Shown here: piece by piece, positions 33,233 to 40,375 of the stretch
Layout of the letters: each line of letters begins with the position of its first letter
Numbering within the stretch: position 1 is the stretch's first letter
Assembly: GCA_905233985.1 (NCBI GenBank)
Contig: CAJOFA010000017.1
Location: 1-64,000, forward strand
Reading direction: 5' to 3'
DNA length: 64,000 bases
Source of the DNA: an uncultured Prevotella sp.
GTDB taxonomy: Bacteria; Bacteroidota; Bacteroidia; Bacteroidales; Bacteroidaceae
Made by a program: the position numbers and the translations under genes
The notes under the pieces: model-generated
What the model was told of the DNA's origin: nothing
What the model saw: only the letters and a program-made list of their open reading frames with translations
Databases searched by the model: none

Positions 33233-34528
33233 TTTAAGATAGTCCTCGGTCTTGGTGTAGAGTCCCGTCAGTTCCGAGTAGGTGATGAACTTGCGGAACA
33301 CCCATTGACGCAACTGTAATTTCGTTCCCTCCTTGCTCTTGCCGAGCTGCAGGCGGAGTGCCTCCAACTGAGCCTCGCTGAAGTCATTAGGCAGGTCGTC
33401 GAGCATGTTCTTCGGGCCGCGGCGCTGAGCCTCGCTCATCTGGTCGGCATCAAGGCTAAGCATGTCTGCAAAGATCTGCATCTTACTCCAGATGTCGTGA
33501 TAAACCAACCATTCTACCACGTCGCCCATGGAACGCGTCCATGTCTGATTGTTGAGAACCCACATGACACAGCCAGCCTTCCATGCCGATACTAGCGCAC
33601 GTTTCGAAACATCCCACAGCACATCATCATCGGCAAGGTCAGCCAACGAAGACATATCCTGTGCCAACTGGTCAGCCAACTTGTTCAAGGGCTTGATAAT
33701 GAAACGTCCTTTGCAGATGTCGAGACGCACCAGGTACTCGTCCAACCTCTGGTAGAACTCGTCGTTGAACTTGCCCACACGCGGAATCCTTCCAGTGCGG
33801 CCGGTACGTGGCTTATAGGAAAAGACCATGCGTCCGAAGGTACCGTTGAATAGGTCGCCTTTCCAGAACTTCCGCGTGGCAAACGGAGTTGATGAGATGG
33901 TTATGTTGGCACGCAGGATGGGATTGCCCGTCACACCGTCAGCCGTGGCACGCAGGGCACCGGCACGCTGGCGGTCATAGATATTGCGTAGCATCTGCGT
34001 CACCTGTTTGTGTCCGCCACACATTCGGTCAGCCATCTCCACCTCAGGCATATTGAGGTATTGGGTGCGCCCTCCCAGAGCTTCGAGAGCCATTGCGTTC
34101 TGGATGAACGCAGGGTTCGTGACATCCGAGGGCGGAAACCAGAAGGAGACCTCCGGACGGGCAGGTTTCTCCTTGTTCGCCCCACGGGTCTTCACCTGTT
34201 TTGACCACTCCACGAGTTTCTTCAGTTCTGCCTCGTCGTGCTCGCGGAAGTCGCGACAGATGGCCTCTACAAGATGTGACAATTGACCCTTATTACCCCC
34301 CGAATCGGCCACCAAATTGGCCATTTGACCACAAAGTTCCTTCCAAGTAAGGTCAGGGTACTGAAATTCCGCGCCGCTGATATGTGCGCCAAGAATAGGA
34401 AAGAGCATCGGAACAAGGGGTTCCTGTATGTCTTTCGACACCTGCGAGAGCAGGATTTTGATGCATTCTGTGCCCTTACCGAGTGTCGGCATCGTGGGCG
34501 CTGTCTGTTTAGAAATGTCGTATTTCAT
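33221..34528 (-). CDS. Primase-associated protein of a conserved Bacteroidales locus (helicase/VirE-DUF3987-like)
   Basis: A 435-residue cytoplasmic protein. I recognise it as the large partner that commonly precedes a CHC2/Toprim primase in Bacteroides and Prevotella. Landmarks are SKDIQEPLVPMLFPILGAHISGAEF, MANLVADSGGNKGQL, FNGTFGRMVFSYKPRTGR and ALVSAWKAGCVMWVLNNQTW. The GGNKGQ turn sits where a P-loop would be but is not a canonical Walker A. Relation to the DUF3987/VirE helicase-like group is my best guess. With the primase, DUF4248 and HU it probably forms a replication or DNA-processing module of a mobile or former mobile element. Confidence 0.6.
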   Translation of the reverse strand: MKYDISKQTAPTMPTLGKGTECIKILLSQVSKDIQEPLVPMLFPILGAHISGAEFQYPDLTWKELCGQMANLVADSGGNKGQLSHLVEAICRDFREHDEAELKKLVEWSKQVKTRGANKEKPARPEVSFWFPPSDVTNPAFIQNAMALEALGGRTQYLNMPEVEMADRMCGGHKQVTQMLRNIYDRQRAGALRATADGVTGNPILRANITISSTPFATRKFWKGDLFNGTFGRMVFSYKPRTGRTGRIPRVGKFNDEFYQRLDEYLVRLDICKGRFIIKPLNKLADQLAQDMSSLADLADDDVLWDVSKRALVSAWKAGCVMWVLNNQTWTRSMGDVVEWLVYHDIWSKMQIFADMLSLDADQMSEAQRRGPKNMLDDLPNDFSEAQLEALRLQLGKSKEGTKLQLRQWVFRKFITYSELTGLYTKTEDYLKHSS

Positions 34529-34745
34529 TGATTTTCTGCTTTTTAGATGATTAATAAAATGACCGTTTGTTACAGTTACAGTTGTTACAGTTGTTTTTTT
34601 GAGGGTGTTCGCTTCTCTATATTTATATATAACTATCTATATATTAATTAGTTATAAATACTTTAGAAGGGGTTTTTGTACCTCGTTTTTTAATTGTAAC
34701 AACTGTAACTGTAACGCATCGGCCTTTTTTACCTTTTCACTTTTT
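34529..34745. repeat. Spacer with 21-bp perfect inverted repeat built from GTTACA units
   Basis: Arms at 34569-34589 and 34695-34715 are perfectly complementary and made of GTTACA units separated by GTT. The 105 bases between are AT-rich (TATATATAAC, ATATATTAATTAG). No -7 element is obvious in it. It lies upstream of the primase-associated gene and could be an operator, an origin-like iteron pair or an invertible segment. Confidence 0.75.
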
Positions 34746-35099
34746 TTACCTTTCTTCTACCAGGCCCTTCAGCGCTTGGCGAAGTTCGTCGTACACCTCG
34801 AAGGCATAGTTGTCAACACTCATCCCTACAGGCATCGGCTTGAAGTTCGGGTGCAGCGTGCCGTCAGCCCTACGCGTAATCGTGATGTGCTCGCCGTCAA
34901 AGACATGCGGGTTGCGCCTGTAGCACTTCGTGGAAACTGTCTCGATGAACGTGTAGTGCGCATCCTGACTGCGGAACTCGTCAATCTCAGCCTCCCGGTC
35001 GCGGCGAAGCACGCCCACATAGTCCTTACCAGTCTTCATCGTGCGGTCGTTACGAAGAATAGTCTTTACATCACATCCAAAATCTGTGTTCTTAAACAT
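34746..35099 (-). CDS. Small protein of unknown function
   Basis: A 117-residue cytoplasmic protein starting MFKNTDFGCDVKTILRND. It is charged, with a HYTFIETVSTKCYRRNPHVFDGEHI block and a helical end. I do not recognise the family. ATG 35099 is taken over an upstream in-frame Met because the latter lies inside the base-paired leader. Same strand and neighbourhood as the primase module, so it may belong to it. Confidence 0.6.
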   Translation of the reverse strand: MFKNTDFGCDVKTILRNDRTMKTGKDYVGVLRRDREAEIDEFRSQDAHYTFIETVSTKCYRRNPHVFDGEHITITRRADGTLHPNFKPMPVGMSVDNYAFEVYDELRQALKGLVEER

Positions 35100-35224
35100 A
35101 ATTTTTGTTCTTTCCGGGAAAAGCCTCGGTCTCACACGAGGAACCCTACCGCCCGACTGGGAAGTGAGACTGGCCTACGGTCCAACGCTTGACCCTTTTC
35201 CCGTCGTTTGGTAGTGCAAAGATA
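35100..35224 (-). promoter_or_regulatory. Promoter (35216-35224) and long structured leader
   Basis: TATCTTTGC on the minus strand at 35216-35224 starts a leader of about 110 bases. Two nested perfect stems are visible: CGGGAAAAG at 35115-35123 with CTTTTCCCG at 35195-35203, and GTCTCAC at 35129-35135 with GTGAGAC at 35164-35170. The fold brings both ends of the leader together just before the start codon. It may be a regulatory RNA element; no known riboswitch class is recognised. Confidence 0.65.
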
Positions 35225-35469
35225 GGCATAATCCGGCTATATGCTTCATATTTTAGCAAATACAGATAGACGATGTAGTATATTGGTTTTTAGATAATTA
35301 CGAAAAATATTGTCCAATAAGAAACCTTTGGATTACGAAATGGAAAAACAAACTTTACATATCCAAAAGAAATGGATGAAATACACGGATCACATCCAAT
35401 AAACCCATAAAAAAACAAACGCCCACGAGTGGTGAGCGTCTATTAAAATATGAGAAAAAACAAAGAAAA
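35225..35469 (-). terminator. AT-rich spacer with intrinsic terminator at 35409-35440
   Basis: Stem of ACGC/CCAC with GGTG/GCGT arms and, on the minus strand, a following TTTGTTTTTTT run: the terminator of the 35470-36600 gene. The rest of the spacer is AT-rich with no gene seen. Confidence 0.8.
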
Positions 35470-36600
35470 TCAACGTTTACTTATACGAGTTTCAAAGTCC
35501 GAGGCAAATTTAAGTTCCATACCCCCGTCCTTGGCAGCCTCCGGATCGGCCTTCCTGTAACTGTCGAAACGAGCCCAAACACTCTTTTTCTTTGGCAATT
35601 CGTAATTCCCTTTGTAGGTAGAGGCAAAATAACTATATCCCTTGGCAATGCCTAGCCCCGTCCAGCAAACAAATTCTGCTATGGCCGTGGTATCCATCTT
35701 CGAGCCGCGCCCTTTGTCGGCATAGATGTCAAAGTTGGTCATGATCTGCTTGGCCTTTTTGCCTTTCTCAGGATTATTGACGAAGTACAACGACTCAATA
35801 TCATCAAGTCCGAACGCCGCTCCGTTCTCAACGGCACGAGAAGTAGCATAGCGTGTGATGCTTTCTATGTTGTACTTATGAAACCCCTGTTGTGCAAATG
35901 CCTTCAGCGAACCCGTCTTCTTGCTTTTCTTCAGCAGTTCGTTTTGCTCTGCTTTCTCTTTCGACAGCATGCCTATCACATCTTTCATGTCACCTACGAT
36001 TGTCTTGCATTGCTCGTTGAGCAGTTGAAGACAGAGTTCGGCATTACTACTAATCATCGCCTCTTTTGCTAGTTCCTGGTGGCAGATAACCAATACTGCT
36101 ATGACGTTGGTGAAATAGGCACCCATCTCGGCATAGAGCGTTGTTACGCTGTCGGGATATGACTCCAGCCCGTACAAATCACGACCACATTCTGCGTAAG
36201 CCAGCGTTGACTTAACAAATACTGAAGAATGGAATTTCCCGTCTGGCGTGTTCTTCCTGCAGATAGGTGTAAACCGCTTGTAGATTATCTTCGTTCCTTT
36301 CAACGTGCTGCGTATCCTACGAAACAGCGTTTCTGCATCACGGAAACAATTATTATTGTCTGTGGCCCACAACTTGTTGTATGTCAGCGCTATTTCCGAC
36401 AGACGCAACAATTCACGACGCGTCATGTTCAGACGTTCACGAACAATACATATCAACTGCTGTATTTTATATTCAGAGAAGTGGCGACTTTGAACACCTG
36501 CAATAAATCTCACCTCGCCATCCTTCTCATAGTTCTTGATAACTTCAAGAATTTGAAGAATGCCCTCTTTTGATTTTTCTATGTCTGTCCAATGGATCAT
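35470..36600 (-). CDS. Protein of unknown function, 376 residues
   Basis: I do not recognise this protein. It has no signal peptide and is largely helical. The middle has a hydrophobic stretch (GAYFTNVIAVLVICHQELA, about residues 150-170) and a Lys-rich coiled-coil-like segment (SKEKAEQNELLKKSKKTG). The C-terminal part is basic and aromatic. AT-rich DNA and accessory surroundings (primase module to one side, HicB and the restriction-type operon to the other) suggest horizontal acquisition. It has its own terminator. Confidence 0.65.
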   Translation of the reverse strand: MIHWTDIEKSKEGILQILEVIKNYEKDGEVRFIAGVQSRHFSEYKIQQLICIVRERLNMTRRELLRLSEIALTYNKLWATDNNNCFRDAETLFRRIRSTLKGTKIIYKRFTPICRKNTPDGKFHSSVFVKSTLAYAECGRDLYGLESYPDSVTTLYAEMGAYFTNVIAVLVICHQELAKEAMISSNAELCLQLLNEQCKTIVGDMKDVIGMLSKEKAEQNELLKKSKKTGSLKAFAQQGFHKYNIESITRYATSRAVENGAAFGLDDIESLYFVNNPEKGKKAKQIMTNFDIYADKGRGSKMDTTAIAEFVCWTGLGIAKGYSYFASTYKGNYELPKKKSVWARFDSYRKADPEAAKDGGMELKFASDFETRISKR

Positions 36601-36794
36601 AATATTTATAATTTAATAGAATGCAAGCAATTATTATGCCAAAAGTCTGGCTCTCCACCACTTTGACACATTGGCAGATTAAACAGATAAAATCTGCATT
36701 TTGATTCTGAAAAACTGAGGACAGAACCTTGCGGCTATGTCCTCAATTCTACAGTTATTTGCTTTTTTGCTCCAAAGAACACCAATGATATAAA
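36601..36794 (-). terminator. Spacer with hicB terminator (about 36705-36745)
   Basis: TGAGGACA at 36716-36723 pairs perfectly with TGTCCTCA at 36738-36745, and a T-run follows on the minus strand. Another small stem, GCAGATT/AATCTGC, is at 36674-36697. No hicA-like toxin is found in this spacer. Confidence 0.75.
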
Positions 36795-37139
36795 TTAGAT
36801 TGCGACTTCTGCCTCTACTTTTTCCTCTAATGCGTCTTTGATATAGGCATTTAACGTCAGACCGGCCTGTCGGGCAAGAATGGCAATCTGGCGATGGATG
36901 GCAGGAGTTAGTCTGACATTCAGCACGCCGCTGTAACTCTTATCAGGTTCTATACCTTCATCCTCACAATAAGCCAGATAATCATCAACAGCCTCATGAA
37001 AAGCCTCGGTGAGTTCTGTCACACTCTCACCTTCAAAATTCACCAATCCGTTAATACCCTCAATCTTTCCGAAAAACACATTATCTTTCTCGCTGAAAGC
37101 AACAGAACCAATATAACCTTTGTAAGTCATTGTATTCAT
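36795..37139 (-). CDS. HicB-family antitoxin, apparently without HicA
   Basis: A 114-residue protein. An N-terminal degenerate RNase H-like HicB fold (YKGYIGSVAFSEKDNVFFGKIEGI, VNFEGESVTELTEAFHEAVDDYL) is followed by a ribbon-helix-helix-type domain (VLNVRLTPAIHRQIAILARQAG) for DNA binding. Antitoxins of this type neutralise a small HicA RNase. No HicA frame lies on either side, so it is either an orphan or acts on a distant toxin. An 18-bp perfect palindrome over its promoter is a ready autoregulatory operator. The start could also be the Met three codons in. Confidence 0.88.
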   Translation of the reverse strand: MNTMTYKGYIGSVAFSEKDNVFFGKIEGINGLVNFEGESVTELTEAFHEAVDDYLAYCEDEGIEPDKSYSGVLNVRLTPAIHRQIAILARQAGLTLNAYIKDALEEKVEAEVAI

Positions 37140-37145
37140 ACCTCT

Positions 37146-37169
37146 GCAAAAGTAACTAAATTTAGTTAC
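37146..37169 (-). promoter_or_regulatory. hicB promoter overlapped by 18-bp palindromic operator
   Basis: The -7 element TACTTTTGC (37146-37154, minus strand) overlaps the perfect palindrome GTAACTAAATTTAGTTAC (37152-37169). A dimeric ribbon-helix-helix protein bound there would block the promoter. Confidence 0.75.
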
Positions 37170-37228
37170 AATCCAATTTTTTTTGCAGTTTTTTCACTCC
37201 AAAGAGCAATACTTTCCGATTTTATTTG

Positions 37229-37237
37229 TATCTTTGC
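37229..37237 (+). promoter_or_regulatory. Promoter -7 element (TATCTTTGC)
   Basis: A perfect box pointing right into a long hairpin-rich leader; the next start codon on this strand is 332 bases away at 37569. Confidence 0.65.
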
Positions 37238-37242
37238 ATCCA

Positions 37243-37568
37243 AGTACCGTCCGATGGTCGTAAACGACCCTTGTTCCCTGAGCGCAGGGTGGCGGTGCGA
37301 TTTTTGCGGAACAAACAATAGCATCAGCTATTTATTCAGAGAATCATGAAACCTAGGAAATTTCTATGATTGTAACACTTTGAGTAAGTCAGCCGATGCC
37401 CGTGCTTTGGCGCGGGCATGACTTATATCTAGTGTTACAGGTATTCCTAGGACCTCATGATTCAAGAGAAGAGCCATGACTCGCGCTTCTTTTGTGTCCT
37501 GAGGTCTCTTGGTGTTACCTGTAAACAAGCCTGAAGATATAGTCTGATTGCTGCAAGATGTTATTAGT
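37243..37568 (+). ncRNA. Candidate structured RNA/leader with 123-nt nested stem-loop
   Basis: After two small hairpins (GGTCG/CGACC near 37256 and CCCT/AGGG near 37278) there is a large nested stem from 37341 to 37463: GAATCATGA/TCATGATTC (37341-37349, 37455-37463), CCTAGGAA/TTCCTAGG (37352, 37444), GTAACACT/AGTGTTAC (37372, 37431), AAGTCA/TGACTT (37386, 37419) and a 10-bp tip (37396-37405 with 37410-37419, one G:U, loop TTTG). All arms are otherwise perfect. A minus-strand frame across it is probably spurious. Whether it is an RNA or a DNA cruciform cannot be told. Confidence 0.55.
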
Positions 37569-37847
37569 ATGAGTAGCATTCAAGACATACGCGCACTTGA
37601 GTTGCGCATTACGGATATAGTGGACGACTATATCCAGCAGCGATATAACGAGGATGATGTCCTCGCTATAGGTCATCGTTGTGGCAAGATCACATTGAAG
37701 GCAGATGCGCGTGAAAAGATAAAAGTAGGAAAAACCACAGAGCTTTACCCCCTGAAGGATTTGGTACGAACTGGTGATGACTGTAATCCTGAAGCCGATA
37801 ACGACAAGATTTCCGACATTGCCAACAGTTGGATTTTCCTGGATTGA
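37569..37847 (+). CDS. Small acidic protein of unknown function
   Basis: A 92-residue protein starting MSSIQDIRALELRITDIVDDYI and ending DNDKISDIANSWIFLD. It looks like a compact conserved domain (alpha helix, strands GKITLKADAREKI and TTELYPLKDLVRTGDD). I cannot name the family. No signal peptide. It is the first gene before the restriction-type operon, separated by a 240-base structured spacer, and may be unrelated to it. Confidence 0.65.
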   Translation: MSSIQDIRALELRITDIVDDYIQQRYNEDDVLAIGHRCGKITLKADAREKIKVGKTTELYPLKDLVRTGDDCNPEADNDKISDIANSWIFLD

Positions 37848-37929
37848 CTAAAACTATAAAAAGATGACTAAAACCGAGAATACGACATAGAGAAATAATG
37901 AGTCTTTGAACATCCTTGATTAGGCTGCT

Positions 37930-38090
37930 GGAGCAGAATTAGCACTTCACCGAACACATCAGTCAGACAAGGCAACGGATGTCTCGCTCTTAACAAACGA
38001 GGGCGTGGACAGTACGATTGTTGTCTGGTGTAGGCCGTGCTAAGCCTTGCTCCTCTCAATCTCTTCCGCGCCCTCTTTTCGGGCTTTTTC
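37930..38090 (+). ncRNA. Structured leader with terminator-like tail before the methyltransferase operon
   Basis: GGAGCA (37930-37935) and TTAGCAC (37939-37945) pair with TGCTCC (38048-38053) and GTGCTAA (38037-38043). Inside, CAGACAA (37964-37970) pairs with TTGTCTG (38021-38027). A GCCC/GGGC hairpin followed by TTTTTC (38070-38090) comes immediately before the first possible start codon at 38091. This looks like a small RNA with its own terminator or an attenuator controlling the operon. A clear -7 element was not found upstream. Confidence 0.55.
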
Positions 38091-38108
38091 ATGGCCCAAA
38101 ACAAGGAA

Positions 38109-39458
38109 ATGACAAAGAAGAAATTTACATTCATAGATTTGTTCGCAGGTCTTAGTGGCATCAGAATTGGATTTGAACAAGCCGCGAATGCTTTGGGAGT
38201 TGAAACACAATGTGTCCTTACTTCTGAAATCAAACCCGCTGCTATAGAAGCACTAAGTCATCGATATCCTAATGAAAAAGTTGACTATAATATTTATGAT
38301 GTTCACGCGGATATGATGCCTAATGGAATAGATGTTCTACTTGGTGGGTTTCCTTGCCAGCCCTTTAGTGCGGCTGGTAAAGGATTAGGATTCCTTGACA
38401 CAAGAGGAACATTGTTCTTTGAAATAGAACGTATAATTCACGAGTTAACAGAAAAGGAACAAAAACCTGGCGGTTTTATTTTAGAAAATGTAGAAGGCCT
38501 TATGAAACATGGTGGCACTGTAAAGGGTAGTCCTTATGGGAAAACTCTTACAACCATAGTAAAAAAATTAGATATGGCAGGCTATAATGTGGAGGTTCTT
38601 TTACTTGATGCCGTTGATTTTGGGCTTCCACAATCAAGGAAACGTGTATATATCATAGGTATTGATAAGGCAAGAGGAAACGTGGATATTACTAACCTGC
38701 CACATTCATCCTTATTATTTGGTGCAATTAAAGAAAACGGCTTGCCAACTGATAATGGTAAATTTGCAAAGACATTGCTGAAACATTTTAAACCGGAAGA
38801 AATAGAAGGTAAGTATATAAAGGATAAGCGTGGCGGTTCCAGGAATATACATAGTTGGGATTTGGAGTTGCGCGGAAAGGTGACAAAAAAGCAAAAAGAC
38901 TTTCTGAATTTGTTGTTGAAGGAACGTAGAAAGAAAAAATGGGCTCAATTAATAGGAATTGACTGGATGGATGGTATGCCATTGACTTTAGAACAAATCC
39001 AAACCTTCTATCAGACTCCGAAACTTCAGGAGATGATAGACGATCTTGTTCAAAAAGGCTATTTGGTATTTGAACATCCAAAGAAAAAGATAATTATTCG
39101 CAAAGGAGGAAATGTGGGATCGCGAAGAGAACCTGATACTACTAAACCCAAAGGATATAATATTGTAACTGGGAAATTGAGTTTTGAATACAGTCAATTT
39201 CTTGATTCAAATGATACAGCACCTACACTTGTAGCGATGGACATGTCACGTATTGGTGTTGTTGATGGTACTGGTATACGACACCTGTCGATAACAGAAG
39301 GACTTAAACTCTTTGGTTATGAAAATTACGATCTTAGCTACCTAGAACAGAGGAAGAATGGACATGATGTCGCATTTGACTTGCTAGGTAATTCAGTATG
39401 TGTTCCCGTAATTAGAATTATCGCAGATAGACTTATTCGTAAACTAATCGAGAATTGA
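38109..39458 (+). CDS. C5-cytosine DNA methyltransferase (operon gene 1)
   Basis: A 449-residue Dcm-type enzyme that methylates cytosine C5. SAM motif I (FIDLFAGLSGIRIGFEQA), catalytic PCQ loop (GGFPCQPFSAAG), ENVEG motif, QSRKRVYIIG motif VIII and the closing GNSVCVPV motif X are all present; a 150-residue target-recognition region lies between. It should protect the host DNA in a restriction-type system. ATG 38109 gives MTKKKFTFIDLF; ATG 38091 is equally open and abuts the terminator-like hairpin. The DNA is AT-rich relative to core genes, suggesting transfer. One base separates its stop from the next start. Confidence 0.95.
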   Translation: MTKKKFTFIDLFAGLSGIRIGFEQAANALGVETQCVLTSEIKPAAIEALSHRYPNEKVDYNIYDVHADMMPNGIDVLLGGFPCQPFSAAGKGLGFLDTRGTLFFEIERIIHELTEKEQKPGGFILENVEGLMKHGGTVKGSPYGKTLTTIVKKLDMAGYNVEVLLLDAVDFGLPQSRKRVYIIGIDKARGNVDITNLPHSSLLFGAIKENGLPTDNGKFAKTLLKHFKPEEIEGKYIKDKRGGSRNIHSWDLELRGKVTKKQKDFLNLLLKERRKKKWAQLIGIDWMDGMPLTLEQIQTFYQTPKLQEMIDDLVQKGYLVFEHPKKKIIIRKGGNVGSRREPDTTKPKGYNIVTGKLSFEYSQFLDSNDTAPTLVAMDMSRIGVVDGTGIRHLSITEGLKLFGYENYDLSYLEQRKNGHDVAFDLLGNSVCVPVIRIIADRLIRKLIEN

Positions 39459-39459
39459 T

Positions 39460-40371
39460 ATGAAAAAGATTCCGTTCAATGATTTCTTGAAAACGATGAC
39501 AATGTTTTTTGTCAATGAGGAAATTGACAAGAAGTACGTTAAGCTCAGAAAAGAGAAAATCAATCTGCTCAGGGCTCAGATGAGTCAGATTAATAGCTAT
39601 GTAGGGCTTCAAACTTACATACGCTCATACGATGACTCTCTGTCCAATCTATTAGTAATACTCGGTGTTAGTAACGAGATGTTTAAACGGGTCATATCCA
39701 TGTTTAGGATACAGGCAGGAATGGTTTTCCAAACAGAATGGGATACTCGCCAAACCCGGAATTACTTGCTAACTAACGAGTCAATGATGGAAAGAGTTTG
39801 CGACTTATTTATTAAAGGAGGGTGTGATGCTGAACTGAAATCAAATCTTCCTGGATTCAAGTTGGAAAACTTTGTGATTAATGACAATGTAATGGAACGG
39901 TTAAACAATGATGATTTTATTGCATTCTTAATCAACAAAGATTTCGACACCCAATATAATTCAGACTTATCCAATATCAACATTGCGCGAGTAGATAATA
40001 CACTAACAGGCATTTGTAAGGCATTAGAGTTAAAAATGATACGTGCCCCCAAGGTTGACCCAGTCGGAAATGGAACAAGAGACATTCAAGTCAATTACGC
40101 TATAGAAAACCCAATAAAAAAACTGCCGATTTTCTATCTTAAATATAGTTTCAACATTACTACATCGAGAGGACAAACAGACTTTAAGAGAAGTGTAAAA
40201 GATTTGAGAGATTTCTTGAGGAATCAGAATCCAGAAGCAAAACAGATCATAGTTTTAGATGGAGCCGGATGGGTTGGCAGACAATCCGACTTACGTGATG
40301 CGTGGGACTATTGTGACTATTGTTTGAATCTTCAACATATAGACGATCTTAATAACATAATAAAACTATAA
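39460..40371 (+). CDS. Putative type II restriction endonuclease-like protein (operon gene 2)
   Basis: A 303-residue protein. The N-terminal 200 residues are helical and not recognised. The C-terminus (FYLKYSFNITTSRGQTDFKR, then IIVLDGAGWVGRQSDLRDAW and YCLNLQHIDDL) resembles the end of DpnII/MboI-type restriction enzymes, which have a TDGxGW block and a final YNL motif. The usual acidic D/E-x-K catalytic pattern is not clean here (YLK instead), so it could be a diverged or inactive nuclease. Position right after a cytosine methyltransferase supports a restriction role. The call is inference. Confidence 0.5.
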   Translation: MKKIPFNDFLKTMTMFFVNEEIDKKYVKLRKEKINLLRAQMSQINSYVGLQTYIRSYDDSLSNLLVILGVSNEMFKRVISMFRIQAGMVFQTEWDTRQTRNYLLTNESMMERVCDLFIKGGCDAELKSNLPGFKLENFVINDNVMERLNNDDFIAFLINKDFDTQYNSDLSNINIARVDNTLTGICKALELKMIRAPKVDPVGNGTRDIQVNYAIENPIKKLPIFYLKYSFNITTSRGQTDFKRSVKDLRDFLRNQNPEAKQIIVLDGAGWVGRQSDLRDAWDYCDYCLNLQHIDDLNNIIKL

Positions 40372-40375
40372 TAAT

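Noticed and set aside
37341..37463. Retron msr-msd or integron attC site
   Set aside because: No reverse transcriptase or integrase gene in the window, and the arms lack the attC core motifs.
37364..37579. Minus-strand 71-codon frame with a short lipobox-like start
   Set aside because: It runs through the nested stem-loop at 37341-37463 and overlaps the start of the 37569-37847 gene; no promoter on that strand was seen.
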